NCBI RefSeq assembly: GCF_016889765.1
Contig: NZ_CP069533.1
Location: forward strand, 744,001 to 808,000
Length of the DNA stretch: 64,000 nt
Reading direction: 5' to 3'
DNA from: Corynebacterium minutissimum
GTDB taxonomy: Bacteria > Actinomycetota > Actinomycetes > Mycobacteriales > Mycobacteriaceae
The position numbers were made by a program, and so were the translations under genes. The notes beneath the pieces were generated by a model, which saw only the letters and a list, made by a program, of their open reading frames with translations, was not told the origin of the DNA and searched no databases. Of the stretch, positions 8,741 through 17,445 are shown piece by piece. Each line of letters opens with the position of its first letter. Position 1 is the first letter of the stretch.

Positions 8741-9130
8741 ATGCAACCGAACAGTGTGTACGAGGCCATCGGTGGGATGGAGACCTTTGAGAAGCTCGTT
8801 GGCGGCTTTTATGCCCGAGTGCGCACTGACGACGTCATTGGCCCCATGTATCCGGACCAGGATTGGGACGGCGCGGAACAGCGCCTTCTGTGGTTCCTCG
8901 TACAGTACTGGGGTGGCCCGCAGCTCTTCTCTGAGAACCGCGGGCACCCGCGCCTGCGCATGAGGCACGCCCCCTACCCCATCGACATGGCTGCCCATGA
9001 TCGCTGGCTGGAGCTCATGGGAAACTCCCTCGCCAAGATTGATGAAGACACCATCCCGCCGGCCTACCGCACCATGATCTGGGATCACATGGAGCGGGTA
9101 GCAGCGATGCTCATCAATACAGCGCCTTAA
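8741..9130 (+). CDS. glbO: Truncated haemoglobin, group II (GlbO type)
   Basis: Small haem protein of 129 residues. Visible landmarks are tyrosine B10 (Y24), tyrosine CD1 (Y37), proximal histidine F8 (H76 in LRMRHAPYPI) and tryptophan G8 (W89), which together define group II. Known roles of this family are oxygen and nitric oxide chemistry near the membrane. The start is ATG at 8741, two bases after the MscS stop, with GAAAGGAAG upstream, so the genes are co-transcribed. The end overlaps the convergent alanine dehydrogenase gene by 4 bases. Confidence 0.93.
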   Translation: MQPNSVYEAIGGMETFEKLVGGFYARVRTDDVIGPMYPDQDWDGAEQRLLWFLVQYWGGPQLFSENRGHPRLRMRHAPYPIDMAAHDRWLELMGNSLAKIDEDTIPPAYRTMIWDHMERVAAMLINTAP

Positions 9131-10209
9131 AGGTTGAAGGCGTCCTTCACCGGCTGGGAAACCAGCTCGCCACCACGGGTCATCAGGCCACCAGCCAGGC
9201 CCGGGAAACGCTCGACTGCGGCATCATAGCCGCCCGCGGCAAGCGCACGCGTGTACGGCAAGGTGGCCGAACCCAGCGCGCGGGTAGAGGTGTTGGCCAC
9301 GGCCCCCGGCATATTGGCCACGCAGTAGAAGAGGGTGTCGTGAACCTTGAAAGTCGGGTCGTCGTGCGAGGTCTTGTGGGAGTTCTCGAAGCAGCCGCCT
9401 TGGTCAATGGCGACGTCGACAAGCACGGCGCCTTCCTTCATGCGCTTGACCACATCTTCCTTCACCAGCTTCGGCGCTGCGGCACCCGGCACGAGAACCG
9501 CGCCGATGACGAGATCCGCGTGGAGGAGTTCTGCCTCCAGCGCCGCCGGGTCAGACACGATGGTGCGCACGCCGCCCTGGTACTGCTCGTCGAAGCGCTG
9601 CAGCACGTGCGGGTCGAGGTCCAGCACAGTAACCTCCGCACGCAGGCCGTGGGCCATGGCCACCGCCGATGCGCCAACCTGGCCACCGCCGATGACTACC
9701 ACGCGCGCCGGCTGGGTACCCGGCACGCCGGAAGCCAACACACCGCGGCCGCCCTGCGTGGACAGCAGGTGGTGTACGCCTTCAATAACGGCAAGGCGGC
9801 CAGCGACCTGGGACATCGGCGTCAGCAGCGGTAGGGTGCCGCGGGCATCGGTGACGGTCTCATAAGCAACAGCGGTGGTGCCAGCCTTCATGAGGGCCTC
9901 CGTGAGCGGGCGGTCGGCTGCCAAGTGGAGGTAGGTGAAGAGCAAAAGGTCATCGCGCAGGAAGCCGTACTCTGACTCGAGCGGCTCCTTGACCTTGACC
10001 ACCATGTCCGCGGCCCAGGCTTCCTCGGCGGTCGCAACGATGGTAGCGCCGGCCTCCGTGTAGAGCTCGTCCGGGAACGAGGCACCTGCGCCGGCATTGG
10101 TCTCAATGAGGACCTCATGGCCGTCCTGCACCAGCGTCTGCACGGCGCTGGGGGTAAGGCCTACTCGGTTCTCGTTGTTCATGATTTCTTTGGGGGCTGC
10201 AATGCGCAT
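9127..10209 (-). CDS. ald: Alanine dehydrogenase
   Basis: NAD-dependent enzyme of 360 residues interconverting L-alanine and pyruvate plus ammonia; in the mycobacterial relative it also helps redox balance at low oxygen. The sequence shows the N-terminal signature PKEIMNNENRVGLTP, catalytic lysine K74 (KVKEP), catalytic histidine H95 (YLHLA) and the NAD-binding GGGQVG at 174-179. AAAGGAG lies nine bases before the ATG. The gene stands alone on this strand. Confidence 0.95.
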   Translation of the reverse strand: MRIAAPKEIMNNENRVGLTPSAVQTLVQDGHEVLIETNAGAGASFPDELYTEAGATIVATAEEAWAADMVVKVKEPLESEYGFLRDDLLLFTYLHLAADRPLTEALMKAGTTAVAYETVTDARGTLPLLTPMSQVAGRLAVIEGVHHLLSTQGGRGVLASGVPGTQPARVVVIGGGQVGASAVAMAHGLRAEVTVLDLDPHVLQRFDEQYQGGVRTIVSDPAALEAELLHADLVIGAVLVPGAAAPKLVKEDVVKRMKEGAVLVDVAIDQGGCFENSHKTSHDDPTFKVHDTLFYCVANMPGAVANTSTRALGSATLPYTRALAAGGYDAAVERFPGLAGGLMTRGGELVSQPVKDAFNL

Positions 10210-10327
10210 GGTGACAGGCTCCTTTGGGAACAGAAAATGTTTGTGCCTTGCCTAGCTTAGTCCACAACGCTGCAGCTTGGGGGCCGATTTGCGTTCTGAA
10301 TCGCGCTCTTCCCCTTCAGGGGCTAGG

Positions 10328-11518
10328 ATGCCGGAAATGAGCAATCTAACCGGTAGTGTGCGTGAGGTTCGCCGTTCGTTTCTCCCGTTGGGATGGACCG
10401 CTTTCGGGGGGCCTGCGGCCCATCTGGGTTATTTCCGGACCGAGTTTGTCCACCGACGGGGGTGGCTGGGGGATGCTAGCTATGCCGATTTGGTTGCCAT
10501 GTCGCAATTTTTGCCGGGCCCGGCCAGCTCCAAGGTAGGCATGGCGCTGGGCTACGCACGCGCGGGGCATGCGGGTATGGCGTATTCGTGGTTCCTGTTT
10601 ACGTTCCCGTCGGCGCTCATCCTCACCGTGTTTGGCCTGGCGGTTCCGGGCAGCGGGGTGAGCTGGCTCGACGGATTATTAGCCGGTCTTCTCGCTGCGG
10701 CGGCCGGCGTGGTGGTGCATGCCATTGTGGGCATGGCAAAAAAGCTCTTGACGACGCCCACCACCTGGGCTCTCGCCCTCATCAGTTCTGCCCTACTCCT
10801 GGTGGCCGGATCGGCATGGCAATTAGCCGTGCTCGCTGCGGCGGGTCTGCTGGGGGCAACGGTTCTGCGCCGATTCTTGCCGACGTCCGAGGCACCCGAC
10901 ACCGCTACCGGCCTCCGCCCGGTACCCGCCGGACTAGCCTGGGGCTGCCTTGGCGCGTTTTTCCTCCTGCTCGGTGGTTTGGCGGCTGCAGCACAGTTCA
11001 CCGATTCCTACTTCATCACCCGCGCCAACGCCTTTTACCAGTCTGGCGCGCTGGTCTTTGGCGGCGGGCACGTGGTGCTGCCGCTCTTGGAGGACCAGTT
11101 CGTGGGGGCCGGCTGGCTGAGTCAGCAGGAATTTTTAGCCGGCTATTCGGTAGCGCAGGGAGTGCCAGGACCGCTGTTTACCTTTGCGTCGTATCTCGGT
11201 GCGGTTGATGGTGGCATCGCGGGCGCCGTCTTGGGCACGGTGCTGATCTTTCTGCCCGGTGCGTTTCTCACGCTATCGGCGTTGTATTTTTGGGCGCGCT
11301 GGAATCACCTGGCGTGGCTGCGCGGCGCGTTCTCCGCGATTAGTGCGGCCGTCATCGGCCTGCTCGTGGCGGCCCTGTGGGATCCCATCATTACCCACGG
11401 TGTCACCGGCTGGGCTTCTGGAATGATTGCGGTCGCTGCCGGTGCAGCTTTGTTCTTCAAGGCGCCGCCTTGGGCCGTCGCGGTGGGCGCGGCCCTGGCT
11501 GGCGCGGTACTGCTCTAG
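10328..11518 (+). CDS. chrA: Chromate transporter family protein (ChrA, two-domain)
   Basis: Membrane protein of 396 residues formed of two homologous halves, as in long-chain ChrA proteins that export chromate. Each half begins with the family motif: FGGPAAHLGYFRTEFV near residue 25 and FGGGHVVLPLLEDQFV near residue 250. About ten hydrophobic segments are visible. The ATG at 10328 has AGGGG close upstream; an ATG nine bases later is equally possible. Many family members are annotated by homology only, so chromate as substrate is an inference. Confidence 0.88.
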   Translation: MPEMSNLTGSVREVRRSFLPLGWTAFGGPAAHLGYFRTEFVHRRGWLGDASYADLVAMSQFLPGPASSKVGMALGYARAGHAGMAYSWFLFTFPSALILTVFGLAVPGSGVSWLDGLLAGLLAAAAGVVVHAIVGMAKKLLTTPTTWALALISSALLLVAGSAWQLAVLAAAGLLGATVLRRFLPTSEAPDTATGLRPVPAGLAWGCLGAFFLLLGGLAAAAQFTDSYFITRANAFYQSGALVFGGGHVVLPLLEDQFVGAGWLSQQEFLAGYSVAQGVPGPLFTFASYLGAVDGGIAGAVLGTVLIFLPGAFLTLSALYFWARWNHLAWLRGAFSAISAAVIGLLVAALWDPIITHGVTGWASGMIAVAAGAALFFKAPPWAVAVGAALAGAVLL

Positions 11519-11534
11519 CGCATGGCAATAGAGC

Positions 11535-11557
11535 GCGCGGTGGCTTTGCCACCACGC
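11535..11557. terminator. Hairpin between converging chrA and minus-strand gene
   Basis: GCGCGGTGGC and GCCACCACGC form a 10-base stem with one mismatch around TTT, directly between the two converging stop codons. There is no long T-run, so it may act as a weak bidirectional terminator. Confidence 0.4.
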
Positions 11558-12214
11558 TTAGAAGAGGGACAGGCGCGTCGAGTGATAGACGCTGCCAAAG
11601 GGGGCATCCACGCGCACCCAGCGGCCTTTTCCTGCCACTCGCAGGTGGCGAGGCACATTCATGGGGGCAGCAAACCCTGGGATGAGCCCCAAGTTGGTGC
11701 AGGCGAAAATCATCCGCATGGGGATTTCCACCTTGTCCTCCCCGTTTTCCACCGTGATGACGGTTTGATTAAGCAGGCTTGCCGGCGGGCCCATCGGACC
11801 AGAGAATTGGCGAGCTAGCTGCTGACCCTGGTCCGCGAGCTCTCGTACGACGGTCACGGGAAGCGAATCGATCTCCACAAAACCGTCCTGCGGCGGCAGC
11901 GCACCGGGCCACGAGGGGTCGCGGGCGGGGCCGAGTTGAAGCTCCACGGGCTCACCGAGGAGATCTGGGTCGGGGGAGGTCTCGAGGGCGTCGAGAAGCG
12001 ACTGCGCCGAGACCACCGCGCCGTCGCGCCCCACCACGCCTTCGACGCGGCGGGAGGCCACGACCTCAAAAGGTGTGGTGACAAACACCTCGGCGGAGGC
12101 ATCGTCGTGCTGGCGCAGGCGCACCGACGCCGAGGCGTCGAGGCCAATCGCGCGCGTAAGCAGGGCGCGAAGCCCTACCCCACCGCTACGTACTTCGAGC
12201 GTTTCACCGACCAT
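11558..12214 (-). CDS. Conserved hypothetical protein, co-directional with thioesterase
   Basis: A 218-residue soluble protein that I do not recognise. It has no signal peptide or membrane segment and no obvious catalytic motif. The central part (FSGPMGPPASLLNQTVITVENGEDKVEIPMRMIFACTN) and the ending (GKGRWVRVDAPFGSVYHSTRLSLF) look conserved rather than random. It starts three bases after the thioesterase stop, so it is very likely co-translated and may be a partner or regulator of that enzyme. It appears to be a Corynebacterium-type family. Confidence 0.75.
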   Translation of the reverse strand: MVGETLEVRSGGVGLRALLTRAIGLDASASVRLRQHDDASAEVFVTTPFEVVASRRVEGVVGRDGAVVSAQSLLDALETSPDPDLLGEPVELQLGPARDPSWPGALPPQDGFVEIDSLPVTVVRELADQGQQLARQFSGPMGPPASLLNQTVITVENGEDKVEIPMRMIFACTNLGLIPGFAAPMNVPRHLRVAGKGRWVRVDAPFGSVYHSTRLSLF

Positions 12215-12217
12215 GGA

Positions 12218-12679
12218 CTAGGCGTTATCGTCCAGCTCAACCACAGCATGCTCGAGGATGATGTTGCGCTCCTCCTCGCTCACCTCGCGCGGCATCTGCG
12301 TCTCTGGGTCGATGGTGACCTGGACGCAGTCGATAACGCAGGCCACCTGCCCCTGGGAGTCCTTGATCTTCTGACGCGTGGTAAAGGACGTGCGGCCGAG
12401 GCGCACCACCGTGGTTTCCACCGTCACCGTGCCGTGGCGGCCGTCCCACTTTATGGGGCGCACGTAGTCGGCCTCAATGTGGCGGACAAAGGCCACCATG
12501 TTGACCCCGCGGGAATAGAAGTTGTGCATGGCAAACGCCAAGCGCGCTTCCTGTGCCAACTCGATAAAGTTGGCGTTCATCATGTGGCCATACATGTCGA
12601 AGTCCGACCACCGCACGCCAACGGTCAACTCGTGGACGTTATCTGTGGTGCCCTCCGACACGACATTCTGAGCGGACAT
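12218..12679 (-). CDS. Acyl-CoA thioesterase, hot-dog fold (4-hydroxybenzoyl-CoA thioesterase type)
   Basis: Protein of 153 residues, typical of the single hot-dog domain. The motif WSDFDMYGHMMNANFIELAQEARLAF (about residues 25-50) places the usual catalytic aspartate in DFDMYGHM. It probably hydrolyses a short or aromatic acyl-CoA, but the substrate is unknown. The ATG has AAGGAACC upstream. It follows ettA on the same strand across a 67-base gap with a hairpin and is tightly coupled to the next gene. Confidence 0.88.
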   Translation of the reverse strand: MSAQNVVSEGTTDNVHELTVGVRWSDFDMYGHMMNANFIELAQEARLAFAMHNFYSRGVNMVAFVRHIEADYVRPIKWDGRHGTVTVETTVVRLGRTSFTTRQKIKDSQGQVACVIDCVQVTIDPETQMPREVSEEERNIILEHAVVELDDNA

Positions 12680-12702
12680 TCCAGGTTCCTTCCTGAGGTT
12701 TA

Positions 12703-12726
12703 GGTAGGCGCTAGTCTGCGCCTACC
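12703..12726. terminator. Stem-loop between ettA and thioesterase
   Basis: GGTAGGCG and CGCCTACC form a perfect 8-base stem in the gap downstream of ettA on the minus strand. No clear T-run follows, so it may be a partial terminator, a processing site or an RNA-stability element. Confidence 0.4.
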
Positions 12727-12746
12727 GACTGGGCAAGGGGTTCAAC

Positions 12747-14417
12747 CTAGCGGCTGAGTTTGCGGTGCGTCACGCGGGACGGGCGAGCTGCCTCTTCGCC
12801 GAGGCGCTCGACCTTGTTCTTCTCGTAGTCACCGAAGTTGCCCTCGAACCAGAACCACTGGCCTTCAGCAACGTTGCCCTCCCACGCCAGGATGTGGGTA
12901 CAGGTGCGGTCGAGGAACCAGCGGTCGTGGGAAATGACCACCGCGCAGCCCGGGAACTTCTCCAGGGCGTTCTCAAGGGAGCCGAGGGTTTCGACGTCTA
13001 GGTCGTTGGTCGGCTCATCGAGGAGGATCAGGTTGCCGCCCTCCTTAAGCGTCAGCGCCAGGTTCAGGCGGTTGCGCTCACCACCAGAGAGAACCTTGGA
13101 CGGCTTCTGCTGGTCTGGGCCCTTAAAGCCGAAGGCCGACAGGTATGCACGTGAAGGCATCTCGTTCTGGCCGACGTGGATATAGTCCAGTCCGCCGGAG
13201 ACGACCTCCCACACGGTGGCCTCGGGGTCGATGTTCTCACGGCCCTGGTCCACGTAGGACAACTTGACGGTGTCACCGACGGTAACAGTTCCGGAATCCG
13301 GCTGCTCCAGGCCCACGATGGTCTTGAACAGGGTGGACTTACCCACACCGTTCGGGCCAATGACACCGACGATGCCGTTGCGCGGCAGGGTGAAGGACAG
13401 GTCCTTGATGAGGACACGGCCGTCGAAGCCCTTGGTCAGGTTCTCAACCTCCACGACCTTGTTACCCAGACGCGGTGGGGTCGGAATCTGAATCTCTTCA
13501 AAGTCGAGCTTCTTGTACTGCTCGGCCTCGGCCGCCATCTCCTCGTAGCGCTGGAGACGGGCCTTGTTCTTAGCCTGGCGAGCCTTGGCACCGGAGCGAA
13601 CCCAAGCGAGCTCGTCCTTCAAGCGCTTCTGCAGCTTCTTGTCCTTGGCACCAGCCACCTCGAGGCGCTCGGCCTTCTTCTCCAGGTAGGTGGAGTAGTT
13701 GCCCTCGTAGGGGTAAAGCTTGCCGCGGTCAACCTCACAGATCCAGCCCGCGACGTGGTCGAGGAAGTAGCGGTCGTGTGTCACGGCCAGGACAGCGCCC
13801 GGGTAGGACTCGAGGTGCTTCTCCAGCCACTGGACGGACTCGGCGTCGAGGTGGTTCGTGGGCTCGTCGAGAAGCAGCAGGTCCGGCTCGCTCAGCAGCA
13901 GCTTGGCCAGGGCCACGCGGCGGCGCTCACCACCCGAAAGGTTGGTCACCGGGTCATCGGACGGCGGGCAGCGCAGGGCTTCCATGGCCTGCTCAATCTT
14001 GGAGTCAACCTCCCAGGCGTCGGCGTGGTCCAGCTCCTCCTGCAGCTTGCCCATTTCCTCCATGAGCTCGTCGGAGTAGTTGGTGGCCATTTCCTCGGCG
14101 ATCTGCTCGAAGCGCTGTTTCTTTTCAAAAATCTCACCGAGGCCTTCCTCGACGTTCTCGCGAACCGTCTTCTCCTCATTGAGCGGCGGCTCCTGGAGGA
14201 GGATGCCCACGGTCTTACCCGGATCGATAAAGGCCTCACCATTGGAGGGCTGGTCAAGGCCGGCCATGATCTTCAGGATCGAGGACTTACCTGCACCGTT
14301 GGGGCCCACGACGCCAATCTTGGCGCCCGGGTAAAAGGCCATAGTGACATTGTCCAAAATGACTTTGTCACCGATGGCCTTGCGCACGTTTTTCATCGTG
14401 TAGATGAACTCGCCCAT
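12747..14417 (-). CDS. ettA: Energy-dependent translational throttle protein EttA (ABC-F)
   Basis: Soluble ABC-F ATPase of 556 residues that binds the ribosomal E site and gates the first peptide bonds according to ATP level. It contains two ABC domains without membrane segments: Walker A GPNGAGKS at 38-45 and GPNGVGKST in the second half, signatures LSGGERRRV and LSGGERNRL, and Walker B LLLDEPTNHLD and ILLDEPTNDLD. The linker between domains is lysine/glutamate-rich, as expected. Length and motifs match EttA closely. Confidence 0.95.
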   Translation of the reverse strand: MGEFIYTMKNVRKAIGDKVILDNVTMAFYPGAKIGVVGPNGAGKSSILKIMAGLDQPSNGEAFIDPGKTVGILLQEPPLNEEKTVRENVEEGLGEIFEKKQRFEQIAEEMATNYSDELMEEMGKLQEELDHADAWEVDSKIEQAMEALRCPPSDDPVTNLSGGERRRVALAKLLLSEPDLLLLDEPTNHLDAESVQWLEKHLESYPGAVLAVTHDRYFLDHVAGWICEVDRGKLYPYEGNYSTYLEKKAERLEVAGAKDKKLQKRLKDELAWVRSGAKARQAKNKARLQRYEEMAAEAEQYKKLDFEEIQIPTPPRLGNKVVEVENLTKGFDGRVLIKDLSFTLPRNGIVGVIGPNGVGKSTLFKTIVGLEQPDSGTVTVGDTVKLSYVDQGRENIDPEATVWEVVSGGLDYIHVGQNEMPSRAYLSAFGFKGPDQQKPSKVLSGGERNRLNLALTLKEGGNLILLDEPTNDLDVETLGSLENALEKFPGCAVVISHDRWFLDRTCTHILAWEGNVAEGQWFWFEGNFGDYEKNKVERLGEEAARPSRVTHRKLSR

Positions 14418-14500
14418 GTTTCACCCTTTGCTTCTGTCAGGAATGGTAAATAACAGTACAAAGACTACATCACATGGGCGCTGACGGTGCCCCGGCCTGG

Positions 14501-15100
14501 TTAGACCATGACCTCCTCCGGCTCTGAAATCTCTTCCGCGGAGCTCTGCGCCTGTTGGCGGTCAGCGGCCGTGTCCTGCGGGGTATCTTCGGTGGCCCGT
14601 AGCGCCTCAGGCATGGGGTCCGTCGGTTCCGACGACGATGCCGCGCTGTCCGACGCCGTATGGTCCACGTCCGGCACCGGCGGGTTCTCCCCCAACCACA
14701 ACTGCTCCGCGCCGTCTTCTCCATAAGGGGTGCCGATCTTTACCGATGTAATAATGAAACGGTTAAGGTCTAAGCCCACATGGCCGGCCTTAATGTACGT
14801 CTTGGAACGATTGCCACCCTGCGGGTCCTTCCATTGGTCGGTGACGATAGAGCCCATGACAAAGATGGGCATACCTTTGCTCAGTGACTTCTTGACGTTG
14901 ATGGCACACTGGCCCCAGACTTCGGCATCGATAAAGTTGAGGTCGAGCTCGCGCCAGATGGTCTTGCCCTCCTCGGTGGTCTCAGGAACGCTGCGGGAGG
15001 AGGCGATGCGGAAACGGGTTTTGTACATCGTCTCGCTGATTTTGGTCAGGTGTGGATCGCTTGTCAGGCGTCCGGTCAGTGAAATGGGATATTGCGACAT
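14501..15100 (-). CDS. ssb: Single-stranded DNA-binding protein, paralogue
   Basis: A 199-residue protein with an N-terminal OB fold (MSQYPISLTGRLTSDPHL and FIDAEVWGQCAINVKKSLSKGMPIFVMGSI). After about residue 125 it is an acidic, low-complexity tail that ends in SEPEEVMV, without the DDxPF tip that recruits replication and repair proteins in housekeeping SSB. The genomic context is not the usual rpsF-ssb-rplI operon, so this is probably a second SSB. AAGGATCC precedes the ATG. A DnaA-box sequence lies 114 bases upstream. Confidence 0.85.
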   Translation of the reverse strand: MSQYPISLTGRLTSDPHLTKISETMYKTRFRIASSRSVPETTEEGKTIWRELDLNFIDAEVWGQCAINVKKSLSKGMPIFVMGSIVTDQWKDPQGGNRSKTYIKAGHVGLDLNRFIITSVKIGTPYGEDGAEQLWLGENPPVPDVDHTASDSAASSSEPTDPMPEALRATEDTPQDTAADRQQAQSSAEEISEPEEVMV

Positions 15101-15213
15101 TGCGGGATCCTTTACGTGGTTCGTGATGGTGTGTGTAAGGAGGCGTTAAAGGCCTCCCTTGATTCGCATCATTGCCACGTCCCACAGCGCCCGCAATACC
15201 CTCGCCGAAAACC

Positions 15214-15222
15214 TGTGGATAA
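15214..15222 (-). promoter_or_regulatory. DnaA-box sequence upstream of ssb
   Basis: TTATCCACA on the minus strand is an exact DnaA-box match. Next to it (15223-15242) is a dyad with arms TTGTTG and CAACAA, containing TTGACG on the minus strand as a possible -35 element for ssb. One nine-base match can be chance; its place before a DNA-replication gene makes it worth noting. Nothing else is evident in the 184-base gap 15101-15284. Confidence 0.4.
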
Positions 15223-15284
15223 CTTGTTGTAAACGTCAACAAAGTAGGGGTTTTAGGCCCCAAAACTCACAGGCCGCTACACCA

Positions 15285-17369
15285 TTAGTGCGGGCGGAAA
15301 CCCGCGTCATCCCCTTCGCTCATCTGCTTGAGCATGGCATTGTAGCTCTCCAGGTCAGCATCGCCATCGACGTCGGCCTTCGCATCATATCGGCGGGCCT
15401 GGGCACGGTCCTCACGGAGCCAGTCGATAAACAGCTTGCCAAACACCACCACCAGCGGGAACTGGCCGAAGCCCCATGAAATACCGCCACCGGAGCGCTG
15501 ATCCTTGACAAGGTCCGGGTTCCACGGCAGGTTCAACGACTCATAGAACTCCAAGCCCAGGATGGACTGCATCTGCATGAGGTAGACACCGGCAAAAAGG
15601 TGCAGCGGCATCGAGAAGAAAAGGATGGCCAGACGAATCCTCGTCGGCGCGCGCCACGGCAGTGGGTCGGGGCCGATAACCTCCCAGTAGTAGATGTAGC
15701 CGGAAATCAGAAAGACCCAGTTCATGATGACGTGCCCGGCATGTTCTGAGATGGCAACCTCATAGAAGCTCGGGAAAAGGTAGAGCACGTAGAGGAACGT
15801 CAGGAACTGCAGAACATTGACTGCTGGGTGCGTGAGAAAACGCAGGGTACGGGACTTGGTGAGGGCTACAGCGGCGTCGTGAAGCGTTGGCTTGCCAGGC
15901 GCCCCCGGCTCAAAAGCCTCCATCATGAGCGTCACCGGTGCGCCCAGGACTAGGCACAATGGGATGGCCATGGAAAGGATCATGTGCACGAGCATGTGCA
16001 TGGAATACAGCGCAGGCATGTACAGGCCAATGCCGTTGCTCAGGATGAGCGTCATCCCCAGCGAACCCAACAGGAACCAGGCGGTCCGCTCGGCCGACCA
16101 CGTGAGGCCGCGGCGTTTGAGACGCCACAGCGCATAAAGGTAAAAGCCCGCGAGGACGAGACCCAGTGAGCCAAACATGAGGTCAAAGCGGAACATGGTC
16201 CACACGTTGGAGAAAGTGGGGGCGTCGAAAAGCTCATAGCCCACCAGAATCTGCATGGCATTCAAATTCGGGTCACGTGGAGGCGGTGGCGGGGTGCGGC
16301 CCATGGAAATGGCCACGCCCACGGTGGCGGCCATGATGGCGACCTCCACGATGGACACCCGAATGAACAGGCGCGGGGAACTCTTAAGCTGCGGAATGGT
16401 GATGCTGCGATGCACGTAACCGACCGCCGCAAGCACCACGGTGAGCACAGCTTTGCTCAACACCAGCAGGCCGTAGCGCGTGGAGAAAAGATCGCTCAGC
16501 TCAACGCGAATGAAGGCATTGACCACTCCTGTCGCGGCAAGGGCCACGATGGAAAACAGCGCCACAGAGGAGTAGCGGCGCACTGCCACATCCATGTCGG
16601 GACCGAGGCGGCGGCCGTGGGCAATAAGTCCCATGAGCCCACCGACCCACAACATAATGAAGAAGAGGTGGAGAAGCAGTGAATTCGTGCCATAGTCGTG
16701 GTCACCGCCGGCCGCGGAGTGGCCTTCCAACCCGAGCGGAACAGTAAGGAGCAACGACAGGAAGAACACGCCTACCTGCCCCGCCCATGTGCGGGCAAGG
16801 AAGCCGACGAGGGACACAAGAGCGGCAATACCAGCGGTAAGCAGCCAGACTTGCGACGCCGCAATCTGCCCCACCGCCATGCCCATCAACTCCGGGTTGA
16901 GCACCTGGGCAATAGGCGTGCCTGTCAGGTCCGACATCACGAGGGGAACCTCAAGCAAAGACACCCCAGCGGTGCCGACGGCAGCCCAGGCGCCGGTGCG
17001 GGCGGCAATGTGGCCGTCAACGGTAAGGCCGGCCCGAATGAGCTGATCATTGTCCTTTCCCGGGACCGCCGGGTAGATGAAGAAAGCACTGGCCATGAAC
17101 GAGCCAATAGAAAGCGCCATCAACATCCACGCGGCTGCACGGAAGAAGGGAAGGCCGAAGGTGGTGATGCGGCCTGGGTCAGGGATGCCCAACGCCGCGA
17201 GCGAGTCCGCGAGGAAAAATAGCGAAATAATTCCGCCGACAAGACCCGCAAAAACGACAAAAGAAAGATTGAGAAGGCGAGAAGATTGGGCCCGTGGACC
17301 TGATTGTGCGACCGCCGTCACAGGCGCGTGTTGGCCCTGTGAGCTGGCGTTATCTTTCTCTTCGTGCAT
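15285..17369 (-). CDS. CopD-CtaG membrane protein (copper/cytochrome oxidase assembly type)
   Basis: Integral membrane protein of 694 residues with about fourteen hydrophobic segments. The N-terminal half resembles CopD copper-resistance proteins (HLFFIMLWVGGLMGLIAHGRRL near 235-256). The C-terminal half, from about residue 370, resembles caa3-type CtaG (MHMLVHMILSMAIPLCLVLGAPVTLMMEA; HAGHVIMNWVFLISGYIYYW). The many histidines and methionines in membrane segments fit copper handling for cytochrome oxidase assembly. This fused arrangement is common in Actinobacteria. The N-terminus up to residue 30 is polar and probably cytoplasmic. Confidence 0.88.
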   Translation of the reverse strand: MHEEKDNASSQGQHAPVTAVAQSGPRAQSSRLLNLSFVVFAGLVGGIISLFFLADSLAALGIPDPGRITTFGLPFFRAAAWMLMALSIGSFMASAFFIYPAVPGKDNDQLIRAGLTVDGHIAARTGAWAAVGTAGVSLLEVPLVMSDLTGTPIAQVLNPELMGMAVGQIAASQVWLLTAGIAALVSLVGFLARTWAGQVGVFFLSLLLTVPLGLEGHSAAGGDHDYGTNSLLLHLFFIMLWVGGLMGLIAHGRRLGPDMDVAVRRYSSVALFSIVALAATGVVNAFIRVELSDLFSTRYGLLVLSKAVLTVVLAAVGYVHRSITIPQLKSSPRLFIRVSIVEVAIMAATVGVAISMGRTPPPPPRDPNLNAMQILVGYELFDAPTFSNVWTMFRFDLMFGSLGLVLAGFYLYALWRLKRRGLTWSAERTAWFLLGSLGMTLILSNGIGLYMPALYSMHMLVHMILSMAIPLCLVLGAPVTLMMEAFEPGAPGKPTLHDAAVALTKSRTLRFLTHPAVNVLQFLTFLYVLYLFPSFYEVAISEHAGHVIMNWVFLISGYIYYWEVIGPDPLPWRAPTRIRLAILFFSMPLHLFAGVYLMQMQSILGLEFYESLNLPWNPDLVKDQRSGGGISWGFGQFPLVVVFGKLFIDWLREDRAQARRYDAKADVDGDADLESYNAMLKQMSEGDDAGFRPH

Positions 17370-17445
17370 AGTGGGCAGTGTACCGCCCGCTCTTCTCTCT
17401 TACCTAAAAGGCAGCAAAGTCTCAGCAATAGGGTAGTCTGCACTC

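Noticed and set aside
13176..14453. 425-codon plus-strand frame across ettA
   Set aside because: Antisense to a full-length EttA with all ABC motifs; no ribosome site and no recognisable domain.
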